DNA from: Desulfobacula sp964636495
GTDB taxonomy: Bacteria > Desulfobacterota > Desulfobacteria > Desulfobacterales > Desulfobacteraceae
DNA length: 64,000 nucleotides
Assembly: GCA_964636495.1 (NCBI GenBank)
Contig: CAZWSL010000001.1
Coordinates: 124,001 to 188,000 of the forward strand
Direction of reading: 5' to 3'
Shown here: piece by piece, positions 53,327 to 62,361 of the stretch
Layout of the letters: every line of letters starts with the position of its first letter
Numbering within the stretch: the stretch's first letter is position 1
Position numbers and translations under genes: made by a program
The notes under the pieces: generated by a model
What the model was told of the DNA's origin: nothing
The model's database searches: none
Seen by the model: the letters and a program-made list of their open reading frames with translations, nothing else

Positions 53327-54376
53327 ATGGATATGAAAAGAGACTATTTTGAAGATATACAGCTTTTTACATCTCCGGTTGTTTTCTTCTGGTTTGCAGT
53401 ATTAATCGGGTCATTATATCTGCTCCCCTTTTTTGTAAGCAATTATTATATTTATGTGGCAAATTATATTGCAATTAATATTATTGTTGCAACGGGTTTG
53501 AACCTTCTTGTGGGATATACCGGTCAGATCTCACTCGGGCATGCAGGCTTTTTTGCCATTGGCGCGTACGGTACAACTATTCTGATGCTCAAGGCAGGCC
53601 TGCCTTTTATTATTGCTTTACCAACTGCAGCCCTTATTGCAGCAGGTTTTGGCTTTTTACTCGGGCTTCCTTCCTTAAGACTTGAGGGTCCTTATCTTGC
53701 CATAGCCACTCTTGGATTTGGCCTGACCATCACACAGGTAATCGGCAGAATTGAATATTTCGGGGGCAGGGATGGAATTCATGTCCCGGATATTAATATT
53801 GGTTCATGGGTTATAGATACAGATAAGGAATTTTATTTTCTGTTGATTACCCTGACAATATGTCTTCTTTTATTCATGAGAAATTTAATTAAAACAAGGA
53901 TGGGCAGGGCATTTATTGCCATAAGAGATGCTGATATTGCAGCTGAAACCATGGGAGTGAACATTGTTTTTTATAAAACCCTTGCCTTTGCAATAAGTGC
54001 TTTTTATGCCGGTATTGCAGGTGGTATGTATGCCTTTGTCCTGAAATTTATAGAACCTGAGATTTTTACTCTTTTGATGTCGATTCTATTTCTTGCCATG
54101 ATTGTTGTAGGAGGACTTGGTTCCATGATGGGCTCCATTACAGGAGCTACTCTTCTTTGCTGGCTGGATTTAAAATTGAGAAACATTCTTGAGATCCCTC
54201 ATGTTGGAGAGTGGTTGAAAAAACTTTCTGAAAACTGGTTTTCTTTAACAGGTGTATCCAATATCCAATATATAATCTTTGGCTCCATTATGGTCGGGAT
54301 AATGCTGTTCGAACCTCTCGGGCTTTATGGGATATGGATTCGGACAAAAAAATACTGGCGGACATGGCCGTTTTAA
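53327..54376 (+). CDS. livM: Branched-chain-type ABC transporter permease (LivM-like)
   Basis: ATG 53327 behind AAGGGTGA gives 349 residues; an earlier in-frame start at 53267 lacks a good site. About nine membrane helices are predicted, with 'NLLVGYTGQISLGHAGFFAIGAY' (about 60-82) and the EAA-like 'IRDADIAAETMGVNI' loop, both diagnostic of LivM. It pairs with LivH as the channel of a HAAT-type importer. The order here is livM-livH-binding protein-livG-livF, followed by an acyl-CoA synthetase. Confidence 0.9.
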   Translation: MDMKRDYFEDIQLFTSPVVFFWFAVLIGSLYLLPFFVSNYYIYVANYIAINIIVATGLNLLVGYTGQISLGHAGFFAIGAYGTTILMLKAGLPFIIALPTAALIAAGFGFLLGLPSLRLEGPYLAIATLGFGLTITQVIGRIEYFGGRDGIHVPDINIGSWVIDTDKEFYFLLITLTICLLLFMRNLIKTRMGRAFIAIRDADIAAETMGVNIVFYKTLAFAISAFYAGIAGGMYAFVLKFIEPEIFTLLMSILFLAMIVVGGLGSMMGSITGATLLCWLDLKLRNILEIPHVGEWLKKLSENWFSLTGVSNIQYIIFGSIMVGIMLFEPLGLYGIWIRTKKYWRTWPF

Positions 54377-54391
54377 TTGAGGAAGGAATGC

Positions 54392-55267
54392 ATGATTGAT
54401 TTTATCCAGATGATAGTCAGTGGCGTTGCAACGGGAAGTACATATGCATTAATGGGACTTGCCATGGTCATTATTTACAAGACGTCCGAGGTGCCTAATT
54501 TTGCCCAGGGTGAAATGGCGCTTATTACCTCCTATTTTGCCATGATGCTTTTAACCACTATGAATATGTCTGTATATCTTGCATTTTTTCTCTCATTTGT
54601 ATTTGCTGCTGTTCTGGGAGCTTTCCTGGAATTTGCTATTTTGCGAAGAGCGAAAGAACCCAATATTCTTGGAATGATTGTCATAACCATTGGCATTGAG
54701 ATGGTCCTTCTGGGGTTTGTCTCCTGGAAATTCGGGGCAGAAGAAAAGACCATACCATTTCCTATCGGACCCTATGATGGTTTTATTTTCGGCGATATTT
54801 ATATAAGCAAGCTTGATGTGCTGACACTGCTTTGTGCTTTATTTTTCATGATCGTGCTTTATCTGTTTTTCAAATTCTCAAAACTCGGGCTTGCAATGAA
54901 AGCCACCCAGCAAAATTCTGTTGCAGCACAAATTGTGGGGATCAGAACCAACAGGATAATGATGATGACATGGGGGATTTCTTCCCTTGTCGGCGCCACG
55001 GCAGGTTTAGTGATCGCTCCCACAGTCATGCAGCCTTTTATGATGTGGGATCCAATGCTCAAAGGTTTTGCCGCTGCAGTCATGGGTGGTATGACTTCTT
55101 TGCCGGGTGCTGTTATTGCAGCATATATGCTGGGTATAATTGAAAATCTATTTGGTGGATATATTTCTATTGAATTTAAAACAGTGGTTGCATTTGCTAT
55201 TATTGTACTTGTTTTGTGTATTAAGCCAAGCGGCCTTTTTGCAAGGCACTATGTTAAAAAAGTGTGA
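54392..55267 (+). CDS. livH: Branched-chain-type ABC transporter permease (LivH-like)
   Basis: ATG 54392 behind AGGAAGGA gives 291 residues. 'MIVSGVATGSTYALMGLAMVIIYKTSEVPNFAQGEMALI' near the N-terminus is the LivH signature, with about eight helices and the loop 'KATQQNSVAAQIVGIRTNRIM'. It completes the membrane channel with LivM, 15 bases upstream. A TTG five codons earlier overlaps the SD and is not the start. Confidence 0.92.
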   Translation: MIDFIQMIVSGVATGSTYALMGLAMVIIYKTSEVPNFAQGEMALITSYFAMMLLTTMNMSVYLAFFLSFVFAAVLGAFLEFAILRRAKEPNILGMIVITIGIEMVLLGFVSWKFGAEEKTIPFPIGPYDGFIFGDIYISKLDVLTLLCALFFMIVLYLFFKFSKLGLAMKATQQNSVAAQIVGIRTNRIMMMTWGISSLVGATAGLVIAPTVMQPFMMWDPMLKGFAAAVMGGMTSLPGAVIAAYMLGIIENLFGGYISIEFKTVVAFAIIVLVLCIKPSGLFARHYVKKV

Positions 55268-55355
55268 GTGATAAGTAGATAGATTTGAGCAGTGAATATT
55301 AAATTTCACATCTCATGCCTTAAATCTAAAATAATTATTTAAACGGGAGGATGTT

Positions 55356-56549
55356 ATGAAAAAAAGATTAATGCTTGTTTTATTTGTCTCTTTAACATTT
55401 TGTTTAGGCTTTACCCCCGGCATTTTTGCAGAAGAGGGTGTAACAGACACTGAGATCCATATTGGCGGATGGGGTCCCCAGACAGGTCCTGCTGCAGCAT
55501 GGGGAGCCGTACCAAGGGGTACCAGAGACTATTTTAAATGGATTAATGACAATGGCGGAATTCACGGAAGAAAAATTATTTTCCACATGTTTGATGACGG
55601 ATATAACCCTGCGAAAACAAAAGCCGGTGTAAAAGAGCTTCAGGAAGGTACTGGAATCTTTGCCTGGGCTGGTGGAGTTGGAACGTCTCCCGGCCTTGCC
55701 GTAAAAGGTTACCTTGCAAAGCAAAATATTCCATGGGTAGGCCCTGCAACGGGCTCCAGGGAATTTGTTAATCCTCCCCAGAAAAATCTCTTTGCTGTTT
55801 ATCCTCTATATGAAGGTGAAGCAAAAGTACTGGTGAATTATGCCATTGAAAAAATGGGTAAAAAGAGAGTGGCAATTGCCTATCTGAATGACGGGTACGG
55901 GAAAAATGGACTTCGGGGAGCTCTTGCCTCTCTCAAATCTCATGGCATGGAATCTGTAGTTGAAGTGCCTTTTGAAGCAAAAGATTCAGATCTTAAACCC
56001 CATATTATGAAATTGAGACAAGCTAAACCAGATATGGTACTGTTGTGGATAACACCCGGACAGGCTGCAAAGGTTGTCGGTATATCAAAAGCAATGAAAT
56101 TTGATACACAGTTCATGAGTGTGAGTACCTGCTCTGATTTTATTTTTATGAATTTAATTACAAAAGGTGCCTGGGAGGGTGTAATCACCGGTACATTCGG
56201 TGAAGTTCCAGATTCAACCCTTCCTTTGATGGCAAAATATAAAAAAGAGGTATTTGAAAAATTCGCATCAAAAAAAGAGAGATGGGGTATTTTTTATTAT
56301 GCAGGGATTCTGTTTGTAGAGCCCATGATTGAAGGCTTGAAAAAGGCAGGCCGTGATCTTACAAGGGAAAAATTTATCACTGCAATGGAGAATATTAAGG
56401 GATTTAAAGGTATTGGCCCTGAAGTGAATTATACACCCTATAAAAAAGGGGCTATATACTCAAGACAGGGAACTTCTCAGACTTTTCTGGTCCAGTGTCT
56501 TAAAGGAGGAAAAAGCAAACAGCTTACCGGGTTGATGGATACAAAATAA
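55356..56549 (+). CDS. Substrate-binding protein of the HAAT/LivK type
   Basis: The 397-residue protein has a signal peptide ('MKKRLMLVLFVSLTFCLGFT', cleaved near FAEEG) and the periplasmic binding fold type I: 'IHIGGWGPQTGPAAAWGAV', 'FDDGYNPAKTKAGVKEL' and 'VAIAYLNDGYGKNGLRG'. It recognises the substrate for the LivHMGF channel. Amino acids are the classic ligand, but the linked acyl-CoA ligase points to an aromatic or aliphatic carboxylic acid (inference). SD GGGAGG precedes ATG 55356. Confidence 0.9.
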   Translation: MKKRLMLVLFVSLTFCLGFTPGIFAEEGVTDTEIHIGGWGPQTGPAAAWGAVPRGTRDYFKWINDNGGIHGRKIIFHMFDDGYNPAKTKAGVKELQEGTGIFAWAGGVGTSPGLAVKGYLAKQNIPWVGPATGSREFVNPPQKNLFAVYPLYEGEAKVLVNYAIEKMGKKRVAIAYLNDGYGKNGLRGALASLKSHGMESVVEVPFEAKDSDLKPHIMKLRQAKPDMVLLWITPGQAAKVVGISKAMKFDTQFMSVSTCSDFIFMNLITKGAWEGVITGTFGEVPDSTLPLMAKYKKEVFEKFASKKERWGIFYYAGILFVEPMIEGLKKAGRDLTREKFITAMENIKGFKGIGPEVNYTPYKKGAIYSRQGTSQTFLVQCLKGGKSKQLTGLMDTK

Positions 56550-56551
56550 GA

Positions 56552-57331
56552 ATGGAATCCTCTTTTTTTAAAGTTGACAATCTGGCCATCTCTTTCGGGG
56601 GAATAAAAGCCCTGCAGGATATCAGTTTTACCATGGACAAGGGTGAGATTTTTTCTGTCATAGGTCCAAATGGCGCTGGAAAGACCACCCTTTTCAACTG
56701 CATATCAGGGCTTTATAAGCCAGATCATGGCATTATCCGGTTTAAGGGTAAAAAAGTTGAGAATCAGAAACCTGATCATATTGCCAAAATGGGTATCGCA
56801 AGAACTTTCCAGAATATTGAATTGTTTTCTAATATGAATACAATGGAAAATATTATGCTGGGCCGCCATATCCATATGCAGACAGGGCTTTTCAGCGGTA
56901 TGACAATGTGGGGGAGGTCTTCCTCTGCTGCAAAAGAGGAAATCAGGCACAGAAAAAAAGTTGAAGAGATCATTGATTTTCTGGAACTTCAAAATGTACG
57001 TGATAAATTTGTGGGAGCTCTGCCTTATGGAACTCAAAAACTTATTGAGCTTGGCAGAGCTCTTGCTCTTGAACCCACTCTGCTCCTGCTGGATGAACCG
57101 TGTGCCGGTATGAATTCAGAAGAAAAACAGGATATGATTTTCTGGATCAAGGATATTCAGGATGATCTTGGCATTACTATTCTGCTCATTGAACATGATA
57201 TGAAAATGGTTATGGATATTTCATCAAGAGTTCTTGCTATTAATTTTGGAAGACCCATTACCCTTGGTACTCCAGACCAGGTTCAGCAGAACGATGAAGT
57301 TCTTAAGGCGTATATTGGTGAAGGGGACTAG
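56552..57331 (+). CDS. livG: ABC transporter ATP-binding protein (LivG-like)
   Basis: The 259-residue ATPase has Walker A 'SVIGPNGAGKTTLFNCISG' (about 35), the LivG insertion with 'ARTFQNIELFSNMNTMENIMLG', a modified signature 'ALPYGTQKLIELGRALAL' (LPYGxQ in place of LSGGQ, normal for LivG) and Walker B 'PTLLLLDEPCAGMNSEE'. It powers the importer with LivF. It starts two bases after the binding-protein stop. Confidence 0.93.
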   Translation: MESSFFKVDNLAISFGGIKALQDISFTMDKGEIFSVIGPNGAGKTTLFNCISGLYKPDHGIIRFKGKKVENQKPDHIAKMGIARTFQNIELFSNMNTMENIMLGRHIHMQTGLFSGMTMWGRSSSAAKEEIRHRKKVEEIIDFLELQNVRDKFVGALPYGTQKLIELGRALALEPTLLLLDEPCAGMNSEEKQDMIFWIKDIQDDLGITILLIEHDMKMVMDISSRVLAINFGRPITLGTPDQVQQNDEVLKAYIGEGD

Positions 57332-57334
57332 AGC

Positions 57335-58111
57335 ATGACCAATCTTCTTGAAGTAAAAAATATTGAAACCTATTATGATCTGGTCTATGCCATAAGAGGT
57401 GCCTCTTTTGCTGTAGAAGAGGGAAGTATTACAGCAATCCTGGGTAATAACGGTGCTGGAAAATCAACTATTTTAAAAACCATCATGGGTTTAATAGAAG
57501 ACCAGCCGGATAAGGGTATTATTGAATATAAAGGCAAACCCATTCAGCATAAAGATACAGATGAAATAGTGAGAAGGGGAATTGCCTATGTGCCTGAAGG
57601 CAGGGAAGTTTTTGAAGAGTTAACTGTTTACGAGCATCTTTCGATGGGAGCATATTTAAGAAACGATTCATCCGGTATTAAGAAGGATATCGAAAAAGTA
57701 TTTACGTATTTTCCTGTTTTAAAAGGGAGATCAAATCAGTGGGCCGGGACGCTTTCCGGCGGAGAGCAGCAGATGCTTGCCATAGGAAGGGGGTTAATGT
57801 TAAGACCAACCCTTTTGATCCTGGATGAACCGTCTCTGGGGCTTTCCCCGATTCTTGTAAAAGAGATATTTGCCATAATAAAAGAGATCAATTTACAGGG
57901 AACCACCATTCTTCTTGTGGAGCAGAATGCGAATATGGCGCTTTCTGTCTCTTCCACAGGTCTTATCCTTGAGAATGGACGATTTGTAATGAAGGGAAAA
58001 TCAAAAGACCTGATTGAAGATAAAGATGTAAAAGAGTTTTATCTCGGCATTAAATCAGAAACTTCAGCTAAAGGTTTCCAGAGATGGAAGAGAAAAAAAG
58101 CATGGCGATGA
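57335..58111 (+). CDS. livF: ABC transporter ATP-binding protein (LivF-like)
   Basis: The 258-residue ATPase has Walker A 'AILGNNGAGKSTILKTIMG' (about 34), 'GIAYVPEGREVFEELTVYEHLSMGAY' (the LivF block), signature 'GTLSGGEQQMLAIGRGLML' and Walker B 'PTLLILDEPSLGLSP'. The C-terminus carries an extra basic tail of about 20 residues ('KGFQRWKRKKAWR') not needed by the family; it overlaps the next gene by 28 bases. It pairs with LivG three bases upstream. Confidence 0.93.
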   Translation: MTNLLEVKNIETYYDLVYAIRGASFAVEEGSITAILGNNGAGKSTILKTIMGLIEDQPDKGIIEYKGKPIQHKDTDEIVRRGIAYVPEGREVFEELTVYEHLSMGAYLRNDSSGIKKDIEKVFTYFPVLKGRSNQWAGTLSGGEQQMLAIGRGLMLRPTLLILDEPSLGLSPILVKEIFAIIKEINLQGTTILLVEQNANMALSVSSTGLILENGRFVMKGKSKDLIEDKDVKEFYLGIKSETSAKGFQRWKRKKAWR

Positions 58112-59919
58112 AAAATTCAGAAACACTGTTTGAGACGATTCCCGAAGTTTTTAATAAAGCCGTTGCTGAAAATGGCTCCAGGGTTTCCATGCGGACGAAA
58201 GATTTTGGCCTGTGGCATGATATTACATGGAATGAATATTATGATAAAGCAGAAAAAATTGGCTGTGCACTTGTTTCCATGGGTTTTGAAAAAGGAGATG
58301 CTGCCTGTATAATCGGAGACAACAGCTTTGAATGGGTAATGGCAGACATGGGTATTCAATGTGTCGGGGGGGTCTCTGTTGGTATTTATTCCACCAATGC
58401 ATGGCAGCAGGTGGAGTATGTCGTAGCGCATTGCGATGCTAAATTTTTGTTTGTGGAGAATGAAGAACAGCTGGATAAATGGCTTCTGTTTAAAGATAAT
58501 ACCCCTATGCTGAAAAAGGTTATTATCTGGGATACAAAAGGCCTTTCAGCATTTAAAAATCCCATGGTCATGACGTTTAACCAGCTCCTTGAAAAAGGAG
58601 ATGAAGTCTGCAAAGAACAGCCCGACCTTTTTAAGGATATGCAGAGCAAGGTTTTTCCGGATGATCTTGCAGTCATTATATACACTTCAGGAACAACAGG
58701 TCCACCCAAAGGCGCAATGCTGACACATAAAAATGTGACCTGGATGGCCGGGGCTATAAATGCTAGTATTGAAATTCATAAATCAGATAATGTCCTCTCC
58801 TTTTTACCATTGTGCCATGTTTTTGAAAGACTTTTTACCGTATTTATCCACCTTAAATATGCATATATTGTCAATTTTGTGGAAAAACCAGACACTGTTA
58901 TGCAGAATATGGTGGAAGTATCTCCCACTGTTGGATATGCAGTGCCAAGGATATGGGAAAAGTACTACTCCAATATCATGATCAAAATGTCCGATGCTAC
59001 ATGGTTTAAACGCCTTGTTTTTAATCAGGCTCTTAAAATCGGGAGAAAAAGAGCTGATCTTATAATGAATTTTCAAACTCCTGGATTTGTTTTATCTGTT
59101 TTATATAAACTGGCATGGTTTGCTGTTTTCAGAAAACTCAAGGAGAGACTGGGATTTGAAAAAATTCGTGTTGCCATTTCAGGTGCTGCTCCTATTTCCA
59201 AGGATGTGCTCCGGTTTTTCCAGTCCATAGGAATGAATTTAATTGAAGGATATGGGCAGACAGAAGGAACAGGAGTTACCACCCTTTCGCCGGAAGGTAA
59301 AACCAAATTCGGTACAGTAGGTCTTGCTCTTCAGGGTCTTGACCTTAAAATTGCCGATGACGGAGAAATACTTGTCAGATCTCCTGGTATTTTTAAAGGC
59401 TATTATAAAAATGAAAAATCAACAAAAGAAACCATTATTGACAACTGGCTTTTAACCGGAGATGTGGGCGAAATTGACAAAGATGGGTTTCTGAAAATTA
59501 CTGACCGGAAAAAAGATATAATCGTGACAGCAGGCGGGAAAAATATCACTCCTCAATACATTGAAAACAAACTCAAGGCAAGCCTTTACATTAATGATGC
59601 TGTGGTAATAGGAGACAGGCGTAAATTTTTATCCTGCCTTATTATGATAGATGAAGATAATGTGGTTAAATTTGCCCAGGACAATAAGGTGCAGTTCTCC
59701 ACATATAAAGACCTCACCTGTGATGAAAAGGTGATTGAACTGATTGACAGGGAAGTCAAGGAAGTCAATGCAACACTTGCCAGGGTTGAAAATATCAGGA
59801 AATTTACCATTCTTCCAAAACGGCTTTATGAAGAGGATGGTGAAGTCACCCCAACCATGAAAATCAAGCGAAAATTTGTAAATGAGGCGTTTAAAGATCT
59901 GATAGAAGCGATGTATTAG
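58084..59919 (+). CDS. AMP-forming long-chain acyl-CoA synthetase (FadD-like)
   Basis: The 611-residue adenylate-forming enzyme has the AMP-binding signature 'IYTSGTTGPPKGAMLTHKN' (about 199), 'EGYGQTEGTGVTTL' (about 392), 'LLTGDVGEIDKDGFLKITDRKKD' (about 456) and the C-terminal Lys region 'PTMKIKRKFV'. It activates a carboxylic acid to its CoA thioester with ATP. ATG 58084 overlaps livF by 28 bases; ATG 58102 or 58108 are alternatives. Co-transcription with a HAAT importer suggests that the imported acid is activated on entry. Confidence 0.92.
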   Translation: MEEKKSMAMKNSETLFETIPEVFNKAVAENGSRVSMRTKDFGLWHDITWNEYYDKAEKIGCALVSMGFEKGDAACIIGDNSFEWVMADMGIQCVGGVSVGIYSTNAWQQVEYVVAHCDAKFLFVENEEQLDKWLLFKDNTPMLKKVIIWDTKGLSAFKNPMVMTFNQLLEKGDEVCKEQPDLFKDMQSKVFPDDLAVIIYTSGTTGPPKGAMLTHKNVTWMAGAINASIEIHKSDNVLSFLPLCHVFERLFTVFIHLKYAYIVNFVEKPDTVMQNMVEVSPTVGYAVPRIWEKYYSNIMIKMSDATWFKRLVFNQALKIGRKRADLIMNFQTPGFVLSVLYKLAWFAVFRKLKERLGFEKIRVAISGAAPISKDVLRFFQSIGMNLIEGYGQTEGTGVTTLSPEGKTKFGTVGLALQGLDLKIADDGEILVRSPGIFKGYYKNEKSTKETIIDNWLLTGDVGEIDKDGFLKITDRKKDIIVTAGGKNITPQYIENKLKASLYINDAVVIGDRRKFLSCLIMIDEDNVVKFAQDNKVQFSTYKDLTCDEKVIELIDREVKEVNATLARVENIRKFTILPKRLYEEDGEVTPTMKIKRKFVNEAFKDLIEAMY

Positions 59920-59970
59920 ACCCTGTATGAATCCCCTTATTGTCTTTTTCAAACTGTTCCGATACAGGGT
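59920..59970 (+). terminator. Hairpin after the acyl-CoA synthetase gene
   Basis: ACCCTGTAT (59920-59928) pairs perfectly with ATACAGGGT (59962-59970), followed by TTTC. The 33-base loop is long, so it is a weak terminator candidate for the liv operon. The rest of the gap to 60109 shows nothing clear. Confidence 0.35.
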
Positions 59971-60109
59971 TTCAATATCCTCAATGGCGTAACAGTTGAT
60001 AAAAATTGTGACAGATCTGACAACTCAGGCGGTCATGTGAATCAGGCAGTTTTTAAAGCTGTTTTTTTCTTTCCAAAAAGATGTGTCTGCAATTAGCGTT
60101 TGATTAATT

Positions 60110-61009
60110 TTATAGAGATTCAGGTGTAAACGTCACAACAGTGTCAATGGATGAACTATTGGTAAAAATCATGACAAGCCTGTCAATTCCCACTGCAATA
60201 CCGGCACACTCCGGCATTTTTTCAAGATCTGCCAGAAATTTTTCAGGCAGAGGCAGAGGTTGCCTGTTGCGGGAAATCCTGATGGCGTTCTCTTTTTCAA
60301 AACGCAGCCTCTGTTCATCCGGATCAGTTAATTCGCTGAATCCGTTGGCAAGTTCAATGCCGGCCATGTAAAATTCAAATCTCTGGGCATATTCAGGATT
60401 GTCTGGTTTGAGTTTTGAAAGGGATGCAAGGCTTGCCGGATAATCATATAGAAAAGCAGGTGTATGGTTTCCGAGCATGGGTTCTATTTGAAAACTGACA
60501 ACTTCATCAAAAGTGTTGTCTTTTAGAGCAGAGTCAAGTGATTTGTCTGCAAATTGATTAAAGGCCTGTTCAACTGTAATCTTCTGCCATTTTCTGTCCA
60601 GATCTATGATATGGTTTTTATACTTAATTCTGCCTTCACAACCAAGCTTGGCAGCAATAAATTTTATCAGGTTCGTGCACTGCTCCATTAAATCAAAATA
60701 TGTACTGTTTTTTGTGTACCACTCAAGCATGGTCAGTTCCGGGAGGTGATGCAAACCTCTTTCCGCTTTTCTGAAACATTTGCAGATCTGAAAAATTTTA
60801 TCGAAATTGTTTGATAAAAGTCTTTTCATGCATAGTTCAGGAGAAGCCTGCAGATAAGAGTCTTCTGAGATTACAGGATCAATGTGTGCTTCAGGAATAA
60901 TGTTGGGTATTCTTATCGGAGTTTCAACTTCGAGATAGTTGTCTTGAACAAAAAAATCCCTTATGGCCTGAATTATAAAGCTTCTTATCTGTAAAATTTC
61001 ATATTCCAC
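60110..61009 (-). CDS. epmA: EF-P lysine ligase EpmA (GenX/PoxA, lysyl-tRNA synthetase-like)
   Basis: The 299-residue protein is the class II LysRS catalytic core without the anticodon-binding domain. 'IRDFFVQDNYLEVETPI' (motif 1), 'QASPELCMKRLL', 'FRKAERGLHHLPELTMLEWY' (motif 2) and 'AGIAVGIDRLVMIF' (motif 3) are present. EpmA attaches beta-lysine to elongation factor P to relieve stalling at polyproline. Neither efp nor epmB lies beside it. Start is GTG 61009 without a strong SD. Confidence 0.9.
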   Translation of the reverse strand: MEYEILQIRSFIIQAIRDFFVQDNYLEVETPIRIPNIIPEAHIDPVISEDSYLQASPELCMKRLLSNNFDKIFQICKCFRKAERGLHHLPELTMLEWYTKNSTYFDLMEQCTNLIKFIAAKLGCEGRIKYKNHIIDLDRKWQKITVEQAFNQFADKSLDSALKDNTFDEVVSFQIEPMLGNHTPAFLYDYPASLASLSKLKPDNPEYAQRFEFYMAGIELANGFSELTDPDEQRLRFEKENAIRISRNRQPLPLPEKFLADLEKMPECAGIAVGIDRLVMIFTNSSSIDTVVTFTPESL

Positions 61010-61032
61010 TTATCAGATCACAACCCTCACAC

Positions 61033-62346
61033 TTACTGCTTTATTTCGTAGGTATCCTGGGTTCTGTCCTGTAGGAATATCTTGTTAAATCTGCTTTTTT
61101 CTGCTTTGTCAAAAAATTCATATCCTTTTTCAATACATGAACTGCAGGCATTGATGGGAATATGCACACCCAGAATATGACAACCTGAAGTTGCTTTTGA
61201 ATCAACCTGGAAACAACCGCCGCAATCCCGGCAGATTCTTATGGTCTCTTTCTGCTGCTCAAAGATATTGTCAGTATCATAAAATATTTCCCTGTGCCGG
61301 ATCTGCAGGTCGCCTGGACTTCCCTGTTTTTCCCTCATCCTGATTCTCTGGTTCCAGTAAGTGTTGACAGTGTCGGTGGTTTTTATAATGGTATCGGTAA
61401 TACTGACAGACTGCTGAAGCTTTTTAGGATTGAAGTCAGGCTCAATAACACCTGAGTAATCAAGTCCTGCCATGGCAAGAATAATTCCAAGGTTGACATA
61501 GGGCAGGGCATCTTCGATTGAATATCCACCTTCAAGAACAGCAATGTCCGGTTTAAGCAGAGATGTCATTTCTGCATATCCCTGGGCAGAAAAGTTCATG
61601 TTTGTTAACGGATCAGTATAGTGATTATCCTGACCGGCAGAGTTTATAACAAGATCAGGTTTGAAATCGTCAAGTATTGGCAGAACACAATTATTGATGA
61701 CATAGAGATATCCTTGTGTGGAAGTGCCGGGGGGCAGTGGTATATTCAGATTTGAGCCCTTTGCATTTGGTCCTCCAAGTTCATTTGGAAAGCCTGATCC
61801 AGGATACATTGTTCTTCCGTCCTGGTGCAGAGAGATGAATAGAATATCAGGATCGTGCCAGAAGATATCATTGGAGCCGTCACCATGGTGGCAGTCTGTA
61901 TCAATAACAGCTATCCTTTTTTTACCAAACTTTGATCTGATATACTCCACCATAATTGCTTCCATGTTTATATGGCAAAAACCTCTGCCTCCATGGGAGA
62001 CCTTCATGGCATGGTGTCCGGGAGGCCTTACAAGCGCAAAACCGGTTTTTACCTCTTTGCTTAATACGGCATTGGCAATGGTTTTGGCACCTCCTGCACT
62101 GATCAGATGGGACTGGGTTGTAATGGATTTTTCATCAGGGGCACAAAAATGCACCCTTCTTATATCATGCTCTGTTACAATTTCAGGTTTATATTCAATA
62201 ATTCCGTCAATATCAAAAATACCCTCTTCCATAACCTGATCCTGTGTATACAGCAGCCTTTCCTCTCTTTCAGGATGGGTAGGGTCTATGGCCCAGTCAA
62301 ATGCAGGGAAGAATACAAGACCTGTTTTATTTACAGCTTTCAGCAT
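61033..62346 (-). CDS. Histone deacetylase-family (AcuC/APAH-like) protein with C-terminal Cys-rich tail
   Basis: The 437-residue protein has an HDAC domain (about 20-310). 'ALVRPPGHHAMKVSHGGRGFCHINMEAI' holds the charge-relay His-His, 'IAVIDTDCHHGDGSNDIFW' the zinc ligands, and 'LVINSAGQDNHYTDPL' the third ligand. A C-terminal extension of about 100 residues contains 'CRDCGGCFQVDSK' and 'CSSC', arranged like a zinc or Fe-S binding knuckle. Bacterial members deacetylate proteins, polyamines or acetoin-related substrates. It is 15 bases downstream of the hydantoinase-like gene. Confidence 0.88.
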   Translation of the reverse strand: MLKAVNKTGLVFFPAFDWAIDPTHPEREERLLYTQDQVMEEGIFDIDGIIEYKPEIVTEHDIRRVHFCAPDEKSITTQSHLISAGGAKTIANAVLSKEVKTGFALVRPPGHHAMKVSHGGRGFCHINMEAIMVEYIRSKFGKKRIAVIDTDCHHGDGSNDIFWHDPDILFISLHQDGRTMYPGSGFPNELGGPNAKGSNLNIPLPPGTSTQGYLYVINNCVLPILDDFKPDLVINSAGQDNHYTDPLTNMNFSAQGYAEMTSLLKPDIAVLEGGYSIEDALPYVNLGIILAMAGLDYSGVIEPDFNPKKLQQSVSITDTIIKTTDTVNTYWNQRIRMREKQGSPGDLQIRHREIFYDTDNIFEQQKETIRICRDCGGCFQVDSKATSGCHILGVHIPINACSSCIEKGYEFFDKAEKSRFNKIFLQDRTQDTYEIKQ

Positions 62347-62361
62347 TTATACCTCATAAAA

